Shown piece by piece: positions 12,322-13,326 of a DNA stretch of 13,326 nt (the first letter of the stretch is position 1; each line of letters begins with the position of its first letter). This DNA is from an uncultured Actinomycetes bacterium (lineage in GTDB: Bacteria; Actinomycetota; Thermoleophilia; Miltoncostaeales; Miltoncostaeaceae), in the NCBI GenBank assembly GCA_937862675.1, contig CALMEC010000380.1, positions 1-13,326 of the forward strand, in the 5' to 3' direction. The notes below the pieces were generated by a model, which ran no database searches, was not told the origin of the DNA, and saw only the letters and a program-made list of their open reading frames with translations. The translations under genes and the position numbers were made by a program.

Positions 12322-13314
12322 GTGACCGACACACGCCCACCGGGGGTCTTCCCGACCGTCCGCCCACGCCGCCTGCGGCGCGGTGCGACGCTGCGGGCCA
12401 TGGTCCGCGAGACCAGGATCCACCCCGACAACCTGATCCTGCCGCTCTTCGCCATCGCCGGCGAGAACCGGACCGAGCCCATCGCCTCCCTGCCCGGGCA
12501 GCGACGCGAGACACCCGATCTCATCGCCGCCCGCGCCCGCCGCGCCTACGAGCTGGGCGTGCCGGCGGTGCTCATCTTCGGGGTGACCGACGCCAAGGAC
12601 GCCACGGCATCGAGTGCGTACGACCCGGACGGGTCCGCACAGCAGGCGATCCGCGCCATCAAGGCCGAGGTGCCGGAGATGGTCGTCGTCACGGACGTCT
12701 GTCTGTGCGCCTACACCGACCACGGCCACTGCGGCATCCTCACCGGCGAGCGCATCGACAACGACCGGAGCATCGCCGTCATCGCCCGGACGGCCCTGAG
12801 CCACGCCGCCGCCGGCGCCGACATCGTGGCCCCCAGCGACATGATGGACGGCCGCGTGGGCGCGATCCGGACCATGCTGGACAACGAGGGACACGAGGAC
12901 GTGGCGATCATGTCCTACGCCGCCAAGTACGCCAGTGCCTTCTACGGCCCGTTCCGCGACGCCGCCGGTTCGGCCCCCGGGTTCGGGGACCGCCGCGGCT
13001 ACCAGATGGACCCGCCCAACGTCCGCGAGGCGCTCCGCGAGATCGTCCAGGACGAGGCCGAGGGCGCCGACATCGTGATGGTCAAGCCGGCCGTCGCCTA
13101 CATGGACGTGATCGCGAAGACCCGGACCGTCACCGACCTCCCCGTCGCGGCCTACTGGGTCAGCGGCGAGTGGGCCATGCTGAAGGCGGCGGCCGAGCGC
13201 GGCTGGCTGGACGAACGCGAGGCCACCCTGGAGACCGTCGTCGGCCTGCGCCGCGCGGGAGCGGACCTCATCATCACCTACGCGGCGGAGGACATCGCGA
13301 CGTGGCTCAGCTGA
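12322..13314 (+). CDS. hemB: delta-aminolevulinic acid dehydratase (porphobilinogen synthase)
   Basis: A complete 330-residue cytosolic enzyme that condenses two 5-aminolevulinate molecules to porphobilinogen in heme and tetrapyrrole synthesis. The two Schiff-base lysines are Lys202 (SYAAKYASAFYGPF) and Lys255 (VMVKPAVAYMDVI). The metal site DVCLCAYTDHGHCGIL carries Cys127, Cys129 and Cys137, so it is the zinc-dependent cysteine type, not the Mg-type DxALD site of Pseudomonas. The N-terminal arm RPRRLRRGATLRAMVRETRI is usual. The GTG start is fixed by the leaderless promoter. The 12 bases after its stop hold nothing assignable, and no other heme gene is in the window, so operon membership downstream is unknown. 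Confidence 0.97.
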   Translation: MTDTRPPGVFPTVRPRRLRRGATLRAMVRETRIHPDNLILPLFAIAGENRTEPIASLPGQRRETPDLIAARARRAYELGVPAVLIFGVTDAKDATASSAYDPDGSAQQAIRAIKAEVPEMVVVTDVCLCAYTDHGHCGILTGERIDNDRSIAVIARTALSHAAAGADIVAPSDMMDGRVGAIRTMLDNEGHEDVAIMSYAAKYASAFYGPFRDAAGSAPGFGDRRGYQMDPPNVREALREIVQDEAEGADIVMVKPAVAYMDVIAKTRTVTDLPVAAYWVSGEWAMLKAAAERGWLDEREATLETVVGLRRAGADLIITYAAEDIATWLS

Positions 13315-13326
13315 CCGGCCGGGAAC

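Noticed and set aside
10165..12894. 909-codon open frame on the minus strand across argS and hemB
   Set aside because: It is the antisense shadow of strongly coding argS and hemB, a usual effect of GC-rich codon use. Its product has no recognisable motif and its end falls in the aat frame region.
1..13326. Mobile element, CRISPR array, tRNA, rRNA or origin
   Set aside because: No transposase, integrase, regularly spaced repeats, cloverleaf-like sequence or rRNA-like segment was found on either strand. Composition appears uniform throughout.

Overview
The window is a gene-dense, very GC-rich piece of bacterial chromosome (by eye about 70% G+C), most like an actinobacterium. Third codon positions are almost all G/C, GTG starts are common, many genes overlap by 4 bp, and several genes appear to be read from leaderless mRNAs. 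A YmdB-type phosphodiesterase next to an M23-like protein, together with an E. coli-type ArgS and a Cys-type HemB, would fit the class Thermoleophilia (Solirubrobacterales-like). That placement is a low-confidence inference. I see no mobile element, CRISPR array, rRNA or tRNA.

Layout. (1) Bases 1-1203: 3' part of a GT87-type membrane mannosyltransferase (+), overlapping convergently by 17 bp with (2) a minus-strand pair, an M23/LytM-like membrane-anchored protein (2766-1975) coupled by a GTGA overlap to a YmdB-family metallophosphoesterase (1978-1187). (3) A divergent control region (2767-2902) with a 12-bp palindrome and a leaderless-type -10 box, followed by an ABC exporter operon: ATPase, ABC-2 permease and a 92-residue coiled-coil-like protein, each joined by a 4-bp GTGA overlap. 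(4) A 225-bp gap (5271-5495) with two GC-rich hairpins, an operator-like dyad and a promoter. (5) An arginine operon: a 12-codon leader ORF, an NhaC-family Na+/H+ antiporter, an ArcD-type arginine antiporter and arginine deiminase ArcA. (6) A hairpin containing the stop codons of both convergent genes separates arcA from aat (minus strand). (7) Divergent from aat, argS and then hemB (+), each with its own near-identical leaderless promoter.

How the genes fit together. The nhaC-arcD-arcA unit should import arginine, deiminate it to citrulline and ammonia, and adjust Na+/H+ balance. The ATP-yielding enzymes ornithine carbamoyltransferase and carbamate kinase are absent here. The next genes also handle arginine: Aat tags proteins with N-terminal Arg/Lys, and ArgS charges tRNA-Arg. 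The neighbourhood is therefore arginine-themed, although these genes are divided among separate transcription units. HemB makes porphobilinogen for heme. The ABC operon looks like an exporter with unusual ATPase motifs. Points most worth a second look are the leader ORF at nhaC, the altered Q- and H-loops of the ATPase, the degenerate M23 domain, and the hairpin shared by arcA and aat.
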